Source: Hahellaceae bacterium (GTDB lineage: Bacteria; Pseudomonadota; Gammaproteobacteria; Pseudomonadales; Oleiphilaceae). From it: a stretch of DNA of 64,000 bases. Position numbers and translations under genes: made by a program. Under the pieces are notes generated by a model, which was given only the letters and a program-made list of their open reading frames with translations, did no database searches and was not told the origin of the DNA. The first letter of the stretch is position 1. Each line of letters starts with the position of its first letter. Positions 25,067-33,294 of the stretch are shown here, one piece after another. The DNA lies in the NCBI GenBank assembly GCA_024234505.1, contig JACKOD010000001.1, positions 620,001 through 684,000 of the forward strand. Reading direction: 5' to 3'.

Positions 25067-27967
25067 CTATTTCGTCACGCCGCTCCAAAGCTCTTGTTTT
25101 TTTGATATCAGCGGGATAGCGGGGGTGTTGTTTTCAGCTTGTGCAAGGTTTTCTCCAGCATTGTAAACAACCAGTTCATGAGGGTGCTGCAAGATATGCT
25201 GACGATAAAACTCAATAAAAGACTTTTTAGACAGCTGCTTGATCTCAGCGACAATTTGTTGTTTCCAGTCGAAGGCCGCGTTGTCCCTGTCTAATTCGAT
25301 CCAATAGCGGTTGGTTCTTTCCGTAATGGTGTTTTCCTTCTCTTCAAGGGTACTCACCAGCGCTTTGATGTGTTGTTCGTAAGTCGAATCAGGCATGTCT
25401 GCCAGTGTTTTTGCATAACCTTCGATAAAGCCCTTGGTGGCTTCCAGAATCTGGGCAGGTGAGTAGCCTGGGGACTGAACGATAAAACCGATTCCGGGGT
25501 GATCAAACAAGGTATAGTTGGACGAAAATACGATGTACCCCATTTGTTTTTCAGTACGAATCTGTTCGTAATAGGGCGACGAGACTATTTGCGACAACAG
25601 CAGATAGCGTGCCTGCTCGCGATAGGATTTATTCTCACCTTGCAAGTAGTAAATCAAACTTGAATCGGGGTGCTCAATCTTAATCTCAAAACCTCGCATG
25701 CCCTCTTTGAGTTTGGTGACCTTGCTTCGATTGACTGATACCGATTGAGCGTTTTCGACAACCATCTGCTGCACAATCGCTCCATGATTAAGCGCAGTTG
25801 AACGATTTATGTTGCCGTTTTGCAGCATAAGCACGTCCAAACGGTCAAACCAGTGATTTGTAAAGGTCGCTAACTCGTCAAACTCAACACTTGCCAATTC
25901 AACGAGCTTCTCATCGTCAGACCAGGCAGGAGAGACAATGAGATCATTGGTTTTTGATAGGGTCTGCTGGTAAGGTTTCTGCTTTTTACTGTTTTCCAAT
26001 GAGCGTTGCAGATTATCTTTAAAAATGTCGAAGCGGGCGCGGGAAATAGAGCCGTACTTCATTTTTCCCAGAATTTCCGTGAGTAATACATTCTGCTTAT
26101 CGCTATAACCGGAAATTTTAAGCGAAACGCCGCGAACATGAGGGTATAGCTGGTAGCTAAGGCCTGCGAGATAAGCCGGATAGGAAAATTCGCTTAGCGA
26201 GTCGTTAAGTAAGCTTACCATCAGCGTGGTAAGTACCTGGTGCCGCGCGCTGTCGTTTGCTACGGGGCTGCGAAAGTTGACAAAAATATCCGCCTTGGGC
26301 GTACCAAAAGAGGTGTCTTTAGCATACCAGGAGAGAAATCCCTCGCTATGCTCCAGCAGTTCTGGAACCGCCACATCTTTACCCGACACCATGGCCGTTT
26401 GCTCAGGAATAAAGGGGTTTCGAGCCGGGAGGTGAAACTCTGATATTGCCTCGGTTTGTGCAAAAAGCGCGTTCAGCGTGGGGGAGCGTTTTTCCATCGA
26501 ATAGTCGGTGTCATACCAAGGGGTTTTTTGCTGGGTGATGGCTTCAGGGGCCATTAAGCTGACAACGACATTCTTCGCATTTAATTGATCCAGATAACTT
26601 CGAATCAGTTCCGGCTTGAACGTTTTCATTAAGTAGTCTGAGTTTAACACTCGCTTCGCAGGGACATCGTGCAGATGCGTGGCGAGCATGCTGACGTAGT
26701 GGATGGGCTCTGACTTTTCCTGAAACTTAAATGCAAGCCCGAGCATTTGCTTTTGCTCATTAAAATAGTCAGGGTTGATAGGCGCACTTTTCAGCAGATC
26801 AATATAAGAAAACACAGCCTTTACAATATTCTTCCACTGGGCTTCGCCCTCTGGTGTCAGACGCAAACCGATGTCGAACGTTGCTTGTTGGCCAGCATCA
26901 AACCCTTCACCAGATGACAGGGAGTCTACCCAGCCTTTGGCTTTCAGATAGGAGAGGAGGCTGCCTTCGCCCTCATGACCAATCAGATTTGATAGGTAAT
27001 ATAAAGGCTTGCTTTCATAATACTGACGGGAGGACGGCACCGGAAAGGTAAGATTCAGAGAGCGCTTGTTCATTACCGGTGTCAGCTGCTGAAAGATTGG
27101 CAACTCTGATTGATTGAACAATGGCATATCATACGTGAGTCGTGCCAGTTTATGGTTGGGGATACGGCTAAACTTTGTTTTTGCCCACTGTTCCAGTTCG
27201 TTGAGTGGTTGCTTACCGAGAATCACAAGCTTCATTCGGTTGGCTGAGTACTGGGTATTGTAAAAGTCGATAAGTACCTGACGAATACTGGTTCCATTGC
27301 GGCTACTTAGGGTATCGAGATTACCCACGCTAAACCGACTGTAAGGATGTTGCCTGTTTAAACTTTCTTTGAATACCGAAAAATAGCGTCGACTATCGTC
27401 CTTGATCTTGGCTGAATATTCGGAATGAACGGCATTTTTTTCTCTTTCTACATAAGCTTCTGTAAAGAGTGGCGCCACAAACTGTGCCGAAAAACGATCG
27501 AGCGCAGGTTCCAGAGAGGAGGCTTCAACATCAAAAAAGTAATTGGTGTGATCGAAGGCCGTAAAAGCGTTGTGATTTCCGCCATGTTGTTGAATGAAGG
27601 CTTGGTAGGCACCCGCTTCGGGGTACTTGGTGGTGCCTAAAAACAGCATATGCTCCAGAAAGTGAGCCAACCCTTCGTAGCCTTCCGGATCAGCGCCACT
27701 GCCAACGGCAATATCTAACGCTGCTGCGGCTTTATCGGTTTCAGGATCGGAAATGAGCATGACCTGTAGTTGATTAGACAGTTGGATGACCCGATAGGCT
27801 TTCGGATCAGATGGGCTCTTTTCCGGAATGACGAAAGATGACGCATGAGCGAACATCCCTCCACACAAAATCAATACACTTGTGAGCAAGGCTTTATATA
27901 GGAAGCTTTTATTTCGGGCAACGAAGCCGCTGTTCCCGTAGTGACAGATATTGAGCGAAAGTTTCAT
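25067..27967 (-). CDS. M16 insulinase-family zinc protease, pitrilysin-like
   Basis: 966 residues, the size of protease III (PtrA) and insulin-degrading enzyme. A signal peptide is present (ALLTSVLILCGGMFAHASS), so it should act on peptides in the periplasm. The inverted zinc motif HFLEH is at residues 102-106 (His102, Glu105, His106), and the third ligand lies about 75 residues on in VEREKNAVHSEYS. Four M16 repeats follow, with RTEKQMGYIVFSSN near the C-terminus as in PtrA. The 97-residue unknown gene lies 60 bases upstream on the same strand and may be co-transcribed. The exact symbol is uncertain because M16 paralogues are common. Confidence 0.9.
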   Translation of the reverse strand: MKLSLNICHYGNSGFVARNKSFLYKALLTSVLILCGGMFAHASSFVIPEKSPSDPKAYRVIQLSNQLQVMLISDPETDKAAAALDIAVGSGADPEGYEGLAHFLEHMLFLGTTKYPEAGAYQAFIQQHGGNHNAFTAFDHTNYFFDVEASSLEPALDRFSAQFVAPLFTEAYVEREKNAVHSEYSAKIKDDSRRYFSVFKESLNRQHPYSRFSVGNLDTLSSRNGTSIRQVLIDFYNTQYSANRMKLVILGKQPLNELEQWAKTKFSRIPNHKLARLTYDMPLFNQSELPIFQQLTPVMNKRSLNLTFPVPSSRQYYESKPLYYLSNLIGHEGEGSLLSYLKAKGWVDSLSSGEGFDAGQQATFDIGLRLTPEGEAQWKNIVKAVFSYIDLLKSAPINPDYFNEQKQMLGLAFKFQEKSEPIHYVSMLATHLHDVPAKRVLNSDYLMKTFKPELIRSYLDQLNAKNVVVSLMAPEAITQQKTPWYDTDYSMEKRSPTLNALFAQTEAISEFHLPARNPFIPEQTAMVSGKDVAVPELLEHSEGFLSWYAKDTSFGTPKADIFVNFRSPVANDSARHQVLTTLMVSLLNDSLSEFSYPAYLAGLSYQLYPHVRGVSLKISGYSDKQNVLLTEILGKMKYGSISRARFDIFKDNLQRSLENSKKQKPYQQTLSKTNDLIVSPAWSDDEKLVELASVEFDELATFTNHWFDRLDVLMLQNGNINRSTALNHGAIVQQMVVENAQSVSVNRSKVTKLKEGMRGFEIKIEHPDSSLIYYLQGENKSYREQARYLLLSQIVSSPYYEQIRTEKQMGYIVFSSNYTLFDHPGIGFIVQSPGYSPAQILEATKGFIEGYAKTLADMPDSTYEQHIKALVSTLEEKENTITERTNRYWIELDRDNAAFDWKQQIVAEIKQLSKKSFIEFYRQHILQHPHELVVYNAGENLAQAENNTPAIPLISKKQELWSGVTK

Positions 27968-28027
27968 CAGAAACAGTATCCCTGGATGATCAAATTATGT
28001 GGGTCAGGTGCCAAATGAGTGTAATTG

Positions 28028-28321
28028 TTAATGCATTGAACGCTTGGGGATGGCTGATTTTAAGCCTGCCAGCGCATCAGCGGCTTTACGATGGGCATCA
28101 TCAAGATTGATGGTTTGATCTTTGATGACGTGCAACGTGTTGACGACGTTCGCCAGATCATCAAGTAACTTGGCATTTTGCTCGCGAAACGCGGTATCAA
28201 TCGCTTGATAGACCGATTCAATGGCTTTTTCCTTATCACCGGTACCTTGGGCTATTTGATTGACGGCCTTGATGCACGCCCGGGCGATTGCGATGTATCT
28301 TTCATCCTGTTTATTTGCCAT
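28028..28321 (-). CDS. Small conserved-looking protein of unknown function
   Basis: 97 residues, predicted almost wholly helical, with no signal peptide, membrane segment or cysteine. I do not recognise the family. The N-terminal half (DERYIAIARACIKAVNQIAQ) and the C-terminal half (DDLANVVNTLHVIKDQ and AHRKAADALAGLKSAIP) have heptad-like hydrophobic spacing, suggesting a helical hairpin or an oligomerising protein. The reading frame uses codons like its neighbours and starts at an ATG with a weak GAG box. It lies 60 bases upstream of the M16 protease on the same strand. Confidence 0.65.
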   Translation of the reverse strand: MANKQDERYIAIARACIKAVNQIAQGTGDKEKAIESVYQAIDTAFREQNAKLLDDLANVVNTLHVIKDQTINLDDAHRKAADALAGLKSAIPKRSMH

Positions 28322-28694
28322 AACTCGAACTACTCACTATAAATTGTAGGGGCTATAAATTAAAAATGGACAATATTATGGCACTGTGCGCGGTATAAGG
28401 CACGGAAGAAGGCGAAAGGATTCACAATTTTGCATCGCTTATTGCGATGCGAGCTACCTATTTTATTTGGTGGAGTTGCTTAAGTCTCAGATTTTTAATG
28501 GATTTGACCTGTTGCTAGCGGGTAATTGCACATATGTACAGAGTTATTACTCTAATAAAAACAATTACTTGTAATACTTTTAATAGTAGACTTTGCGGGT
28601 CTGAACGGAAAGCAAGTTATTTGTTTTGTCTGTAGCAAGGTAACTCAGACTTTCAACTAATAAATTTTAGATCACTAACCAGGACGGGGTGTAT
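28322..28694 (+). other. AT-rich intergenic region before the acyl reductase
   Basis: 373 bases between the divergent 97-residue gene and the acyl reductase. A 62-codon plus-strand frame (28386-28574) has no ribosome site and reads as non-coding. No hairpin, repeat or recognisable operator was found; promoters for both genes must lie here. Confidence 0.4.
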
Positions 28695-30680
28695 ATGAAC
28701 TATTTTGTCACAGGTGGAACAGGTTTTATTGGCCGTTTCCTTGTAGAAAAGCTGTTAAAGCGCGGCGGCACAATCTATCTGCTTGTGCTGGAAAACGGTC
28801 TTGATCACTTGGCCGGTTTGCGCGAGCGTTGGGGTGTGGGTGAAGACCGCGTAAAGGCGGTCATCGGCGATCTGCGTCAGCCTTTGCTGGGTATTTCAAA
28901 GGAGTCCCTGGCTGAATTAAACGGAAATGTAGACCACTTCTTCCATCTGGCCGCTATCTATGACATGAAAGCCAGCGCCGAACTTCAGGAGCAGGTAAAC
29001 GTTGAAGGCACGCGTCAGGCAGTGCGGGTAGCCAAAGAGATGGATGCCAAACGTTTTCATCTGGTCAGTTCGATAGCCGCGGCAGGTTTATATCGTGGTA
29101 CCTTCCGCGAAGACATGTTCGAGCAAGCTGAAAAGCTCGACGATCCCTACCTTCGCACCAAGCATGAGTCAGAGCGCATTGTCCGCGAAGAGTGTCAGGT
29201 GCCCTGGAGAGTATTCCGTCCGGGTATGGTTGTGGGTAACTCTAAAACGGGCGAAATGGACAAAGTTGACGGTCCATATTACTTCTTCAAGCTCATTCAG
29301 AAAATTCGTAAAACACTGCCTTCATGGATGCCAACAATTGGTATCGAAGGTGGTCGTATAAATATTGTTCCGGTTGATTTCGTGGTTAGTGCCATGGATC
29401 ACATTGCTCACGCTGAAGGTGAGGATGGCGGATGCTTCCATTTGGTGGATCCTGATCCTTATAAAGTGGGTGAAGTACTCAATATCTTCTGTGAAGCAGG
29501 GCATGCACCCAAGATGGCGATGCGTATTGATGCCCGCATGTTTGGGTTTATTCCTCCGATGATCCGTCAGGGTATCGCTAGTCTGCCACCGGTTAAGCGC
29601 ATCTCCAATGCCGTGATGAGCGACCTTGGCATTCCTGATTCAGTTTTGGGCTTTATCAATTACCCGACACGTTTTGATACCCGCGAAGTAGAGCGTGTGC
29701 TCAAAGGTACGGGAATTGAAGTGCCAAGACTGGAAAAATATGCCCCTGCGCTGTGGGACTACTGGGAGCGTAACCTGGATCCTGATTTGTTCAAAGATCG
29801 TACTTTGCGTGGCGCAGTAGAAGGAAAAGTTTGTGTCGTTACTGGTGCAACCTCAGGTATCGGTTTGGCAACGGCACATAAACTTGCAGAAGCTGGCGCA
29901 AAACTGGTGATCGCAGCGCGTACTATGGATACGCTGGAAACAGTGAAAGCTGAGTTGGAAGCGAAGGGTGGCGATGTCTATGCCTATCGTTGCGATTTTG
30001 CCAACATGGAAGACTGCGATGAGTTTGTGAAGAACGTGTTAGGTGATCACGGTCACGTTGATTATCTGATCAACAATGCTGGTCGCTCAATTCGCCGTTC
30101 CATCTCGCACTCATTCGATCGTTTCCACGATTTCGAGCGCACCATGCAGTTGAACTATTTCGGCTCGTTGCGTTTGATTATGGGCTTCTCGCCTTCGATG
30201 CTCGCTCGCAAGCGTGGCCATATTGTTAATATTTCATCGATTGGTGTGCTGACCAATGCACCACGTTTTTCTGCTTATGTTTCATCAAAAGCGGCACTGG
30301 ATGCATTTTCTCGCTGTGCAGCAGCAGAATTCTCAGATCGCAACGTAACTTTTACAACGATCAATATGCCTTTAGTGCGTACGCCCATGATTGGTCCGAC
30401 TAAAATTTACGACTCAGTGCCAACATTGACGCCGGAAGATGCTGCGGACATGATCGCGGAAGCGATTATTCATCGTCCTAAGCGTATCGCAACTCGTTTG
30501 GGTGTTTTTGCTCAGGTATTGCATGCGCTGGCACCAAAAATGGGTGAAATTATCATGAACACTGGTTATAAAATGTTCCCGGATTCTGAAGCCTCCAAAG
30601 GCAAGAAAGAGGGTGAAAAACCAAGTGTCTCTACCGAGCAGGTTGCGTTTGCTGCCATCATGCGCGGTATTCATTGGTAA
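28695..30680 (+). CDS. Two-domain fatty acyl-CoA/ACP reductase, alcohol-forming
   Basis: 661 residues from the ATG at 28695 (GGGGTG upstream; the GTG two codons earlier is unlikely). The N-terminal extended-SDR domain has VTGGTGFIGRFL at residues 5-16 and YLRTKHESE as the YxxxK site; the C-terminal SDR domain has VTGATSGIG and YVSSKAALDA. Length, domain order and long stretches match, from memory, the Marinobacter enzyme that reduces fatty acyl-CoA through aldehyde to alcohol with NADPH for wax ester synthesis. That similarity is the basis for the call. No wax synthase gene is in the window. A strong terminator follows at 30724, and the gene is monocistronic. Confidence 0.88.
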   Translation: MNYFVTGGTGFIGRFLVEKLLKRGGTIYLLVLENGLDHLAGLRERWGVGEDRVKAVIGDLRQPLLGISKESLAELNGNVDHFFHLAAIYDMKASAELQEQVNVEGTRQAVRVAKEMDAKRFHLVSSIAAAGLYRGTFREDMFEQAEKLDDPYLRTKHESERIVREECQVPWRVFRPGMVVGNSKTGEMDKVDGPYYFFKLIQKIRKTLPSWMPTIGIEGGRINIVPVDFVVSAMDHIAHAEGEDGGCFHLVDPDPYKVGEVLNIFCEAGHAPKMAMRIDARMFGFIPPMIRQGIASLPPVKRISNAVMSDLGIPDSVLGFINYPTRFDTREVERVLKGTGIEVPRLEKYAPALWDYWERNLDPDLFKDRTLRGAVEGKVCVVTGATSGIGLATAHKLAEAGAKLVIAARTMDTLETVKAELEAKGGDVYAYRCDFANMEDCDEFVKNVLGDHGHVDYLINNAGRSIRRSISHSFDRFHDFERTMQLNYFGSLRLIMGFSPSMLARKRGHIVNISSIGVLTNAPRFSAYVSSKAALDAFSRCAAAEFSDRNVTFTTINMPLVRTPMIGPTKIYDSVPTLTPEDAADMIAEAIIHRPKRIATRLGVFAQVLHALAPKMGEIIMNTGYKMFPDSEASKGKKEGEKPSVSTEQVAFAAIMRGIHW

Positions 30681-30723
30681 TCTGGTTTGTCAGACGCCTC
30701 GAAAGGGGCGCCCGATAAAACTA

Positions 30724-30750
30724 AAAAACGCCCCTATTTGGGGCGTTTTT
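30724..30750 (+). terminator. Bidirectional intrinsic terminator (acyl reductase / bfr)
   Basis: AAAAACGCCCC pairs perfectly with GGGGCGTTTTT around TATTT. The A and T flanks make it work on both strands, serving the acyl reductase and the convergent bacterioferritin gene. Confidence 0.93.
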
Positions 30751-30778
30751 CATTTGCAAGCCAAGGAATGGCAAGAAC

Positions 30779-31255
30779 TCAATGTGAATCGTGCATCATG
30801 GATTGTAAGTAGTTTTGGATGCCTACTTTAGTGATCAGACCGAGTTGTGTTTCCAGCCAATCGATATGCTCTTCCTCTGACGCAAGAATGTTTTCCAGCA
30901 ATTCCCGGGTGACAAAGTCGGCGCATTGCTCACAATAAGCAATAGCTTCCTTCAGGTCAGCCAGTGCGGTTTGTTCCAGTTTCAGGTCACACTCCAGCAT
31001 TTCCTGTGGATTTTCTCCAATCATCAATTTGCCAAGCTTCTGCAGGTTGGGCAGGCCTTCGAGCAACAGGATGCGTTCGATCAATTTATCAGCGTGCTTC
31101 ATTTCGTCTATGGATTCGTGGTACTCGTGTTCGTTGAGCTCCTCAAGTCCCCAGTTTTTATACATTCTTGCATGCAGGAAATATTGGTTGATAGCGATTA
31201 ATTCGTTGCCTAGAACCTTGTTGAGATATTCCAGTACTTTTTTGTCACCTTTCAT
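30779..31255 (-). CDS. bfr: Bacterioferritin
   Basis: 158 residues, heme-binding 24-mer iron store. All key residues are in place: ferroxidase ligands Glu18, Glu51, His54, Glu94, Glu127 and His130, and the heme ligand Met52 (DEMKHAD). The opening MKGDKKVLEYLNKVLGNEL is typical. AGGA lies about 9 bases before the ATG. bfd lies upstream on the same strand, so storage and release functions are paired, as in Pseudomonas bfd-bfrB. The leader between bfd and bfr contains a nine-C tract on the coding strand (31387-31395). Confidence 0.97.
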   Translation of the reverse strand: MKGDKKVLEYLNKVLGNELIAINQYFLHARMYKNWGLEELNEHEYHESIDEMKHADKLIERILLLEGLPNLQKLGKLMIGENPQEMLECDLKLEQTALADLKEAIAYCEQCADFVTRELLENILASEEEHIDWLETQLGLITKVGIQNYLQSMMHDSH

Positions 31256-31386
31256 TGAACTGGTCCTTTGGAGTTTGAACGGGTTAAAACTATCTGAATC
31301 AATGAAAAAGTGTAGCTGGTATGTGTGTGGATGCCATTCGCTTTGCGAATTTGAACTTACGGGGGGACTATACGGAGTGCACTTGA

Positions 31387-31395
31387 GGGGGGGGG
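31387..31395 (-). repeat. Poly-G/C tract (9) in the bfr leader
   Basis: Nine G on the plus strand, hence nine C in the direction of bfr transcription. It lies between the bfd stop and the bfr start, with a second six-G run about 25 bases away. It could vary in length by slippage. No function can be assigned. Confidence 0.5.
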
Positions 31396-31422
31396 CTGTG
31401 GAGCAGCGAACAGCGAGAGTTC

Positions 31423-31632
31423 CTAGGCAGGGTAGGCTAAATTGATATCTGTTCCGAAGTTATTGCTTGTATCCAGGTGATCTTTGACGATGGCTTTCGT
31501 CATCGGAGTGCACTGCCCACAGCAGGTGCCTATGCCCAGGGTCTTCCTTAATTCTGCGTAAGTCGCATTATTGTTCTGTACGCGTTGACGAATCTCTTTG
31601 TCGGAAATGCCCAGGCAGACGCATACAATCAC
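31423..31632 (-). CDS. bfd: Bacterioferritin-associated ferredoxin
   Basis: 69 residues carrying one [2Fe-2S] cluster. Donates electrons to the bacterioferritin heme so that stored ferric iron is reduced and released. The four ligands have the Bfd spacing: Cys4 and Cys6 (MIVCVCLGI), then Cys38 and Cys41 in GTCCGQC. The start is GTG with AGAGG about 9 bases upstream. It lies upstream of bfr on the same strand and is divergent from the peroxiredoxin gene. Iron starvation (Fur) control is usual for bfd, but I did not find a clear Fur box. Confidence 0.95.
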   Translation of the reverse strand: MIVCVCLGISDKEIRQRVQNNNATYAELRKTLGIGTCCGQCTPMTKAIVKDHLDTSNNFGTDINLAYPA

Positions 31633-31977
31633 GATGAAGACCTCTGATTAATTTCAGGCCTTATCTTAATCTAAATGAAAAACATTATCAATAGCGTGTT
31701 TCTTTGGGTGACTGTTTCAAATTCACGCTTTAAAGGTGATAGCTATTGCCTATGAAGCCTATAGTTATATTAAATCAAAGGGTTGTAGGATCTTTGTGTT
31801 TGGGTGTGTAAGATGTTGCGACTGATTATTCAGTTAATTTATTCTGAAAATGAAGATCTTGCTTTTAGCATTGCAGAATAGTTAGGTCTCTACTACTTTT
31901 TAGAAGCTGAATTCTGCAAGGATAGCCTATGCTGTTCTTGCTCCGGAAAACTAACTAAATCCCTATGGAGAATGAAG
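31633..31977 (+). other. Divergent promoter region between bfd and peroxiredoxin
   Basis: 345 bases, AT-rich, without a gene. It holds the OxyR-type site described at 31739. A TAAGAT box (31809-31814) is a possible -10 element, but no well-spaced -35 was found. The rest shows no strong structure. Confidence 0.45.
31739..31775 (+). promoter_or_regulatory. OxyR-type operator upstream of the peroxiredoxin
   Basis: The site reads ATAG-N7-CTAT-N7-ATAG-N7-AAAT (ATAG 31739-31742, CTAT 31750-31753, ATAG 31761-31764, AAAT 31772-31775). The OxyR consensus is ATAG-N7-CTAT-N7-ATAG-N7-CTAT. Three of four tetranucleotides are exact and all spacings are correct. It sits about 200 bases before the peroxiredoxin start; activation under peroxide stress is the expected outcome. 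Confidence 0.7.
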
Positions 31978-32580
31978 ATGAGCGTACTGGTTGGAAAAAA
32001 AGCGCCTGACTTTACCGTGCCTGCTGTGTTGGCAAATGGTGAGATTGTTGACAGCTTTACGTTGTCAGAAGCAATTAAAGGGAAATATGGTCTGGTGTTT
32101 TTCTATCCATTGGACTTTACCTTTGTATGTCCATCTGAGCTGATTGCTCTGGATCATCGCATTGATGCGTTCAAAGAGCGCAATGTTGAAGTGATTGGCG
32201 TGTCTATCGATTCTCACTTTACACACAATGCGTGGCGTAATACGCCAGTAAATCAAGGTGGTATTGGTCAGGTTAAGTACACTCTGGCGGCGGATATGAA
32301 TCACGATATCTGTAAGGCATATGATGTGGAAACTGCGGGTGGTGTAGCGTTCCGTGGCGCGTTCCTGATTGATAAGGAAGGTAACGTTCGCTCTCAAATC
32401 GTAAACGATTTACCTTTGGGCCGTAACATTGACGAGTTGGTTCGTCTGGTTGACGCACTTCAGTTCCACGAAGAGCACGGTGAAGTCTGTCCGGCAGGCT
32501 GGAACAAAGGCGATAAAGGTATGAATGCATCACCCGATGGCGTTGCAAAATACCTGGCAGAGAACTCTGATAAGCTATAA
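31978..32580 (+). CDS. Typical 2-Cys peroxiredoxin (AhpC/TSA family)
   Basis: 200 residues; reduces hydrogen peroxide and alkyl hydroperoxides in the cytoplasm. The ATG at 31978 is chosen because GGAG lies 8 bases upstream; an ATG two codons earlier is too close to that box. The peroxidatic Cys is in DFTFVCPSE and the resolving Cys in GEVCPAGW, followed by the YF-less C-terminal arm. It occupies the place of tsaA in the Pseudomonas bfr-bfd-tsaA-rnt order. Regulation by OxyR is suggested by the site at 31739. A strong bidirectional terminator follows. No reductase gene (ahpF) is adjacent, so thioredoxin is the likely electron donor. Confidence 0.95.
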   Translation: MSVLVGKKAPDFTVPAVLANGEIVDSFTLSEAIKGKYGLVFFYPLDFTFVCPSELIALDHRIDAFKERNVEVIGVSIDSHFTHNAWRNTPVNQGGIGQVKYTLAADMNHDICKAYDVETAGGVAFRGAFLIDKEGNVRSQIVNDLPLGRNIDELVRLVDALQFHEEHGEVCPAGWNKGDKGMNASPDGVAKYLAENSDKL

Positions 32581-32591
32581 GGTTATCAGAG

Positions 32592-32621
32592 AAAAAAGCC
32601 GACATTTTTGTCGGCTTTTTT
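32592..32621 (+). terminator. Bidirectional intrinsic terminator (peroxiredoxin / rnt)
   Basis: AAAAAAGCCGACA pairs with TGTCGGCTTTTTT around a four-T loop. It lies between the convergent peroxiredoxin and rnt genes and should work both ways. Confidence 0.93.
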
Positions 32622-32633
32622 GTGAGTGCTGCT

Positions 32634-33278
32634 TTATTCTTCTATTGGCCAACCGCCCAGCGTTTGCCATCGATTAACAATGGTGCAAAACAGGTCGGCA
32701 GTTTTTTCTGTGTCGTATCTCGCACAGTGCGCCGCTTTGTTGTCGAACGAAATACCTGCCGTCAGACAGGCCTTGGCAAGCACCGTTTGCCCATACGCGA
32801 GTCCAGCAAGTGTCACCGTGTCGAACGTAGAGAAGGGGTGAAACGGGTTGCGTTTGATTTCAGCTCTTTCGGCTGCGGCAAAAACAAACCCATGATCGAA
32901 AGTCGCATTGTGCCCAACCAAAACGGCTCGATTGCAGCCATGATCTTTAATGGCTTGGCGCACGGGCTTAAAAATGGCTTCCAATGCATCGCGTTCAGTG
33001 ACCGCTTTTCTTAACGGGCTAAAAGGATTGATGCCGTTAAACTCAAGTGCGGATTTTTCCAGATTTGCACCCGGAAAAGGTTCTACATGGCAGTGAATTG
33101 TTTTCTGTCGGACCAGCATTCCCTGATCATCGAAGTCAACCAATACGGCTGCAATCTCCAGTAACGCATCCGTCCGGGAATTGAAGCCCGCAGTTTCAAC
33201 ATCTATCACTACGGGTAAAAAACCTCTGAAACGCTTTGCCAGGGCCGATTTTTGTATACTTTCCTGGTTTGGTAGCAT
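32634..33278 (-). CDS. rnt: Ribonuclease T
   Basis: 214 residues from the ATG at 33278 (MLPNQESIQK). A longer reading into pyrC is open but lacks RNase T character. RNase T trims the 3' ends of tRNA and other stable RNAs. DEDDh motifs are PVVIDVETAGFN (ExoI), VGHNATFDHGF (ExoII) and AHCARYDTEKTADLF (ExoIII), and the basic substrate-binding patch residues appear around KRFRG. It starts 16 bases after the pyrC stop on the same strand, so the two are probably one transcription unit, as in Pseudomonas. Confidence 0.95.
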   Translation of the reverse strand: MLPNQESIQKSALAKRFRGFLPVVIDVETAGFNSRTDALLEIAAVLVDFDDQGMLVRQKTIHCHVEPFPGANLEKSALEFNGINPFSPLRKAVTERDALEAIFKPVRQAIKDHGCNRAVLVGHNATFDHGFVFAAAERAEIKRNPFHPFSTFDTVTLAGLAYGQTVLAKACLTAGISFDNKAAHCARYDTEKTADLFCTIVNRWQTLGGWPIEE

Positions 33279-33294
33279 GTTCAATTGTAAATCC

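Noticed and set aside
28386..28574. 62-codon plus-strand ORF before the acyl reductase
   Set aside because: No ribosome site, AT-rich and low-complexity reading, no recognisable motif; probably chance.
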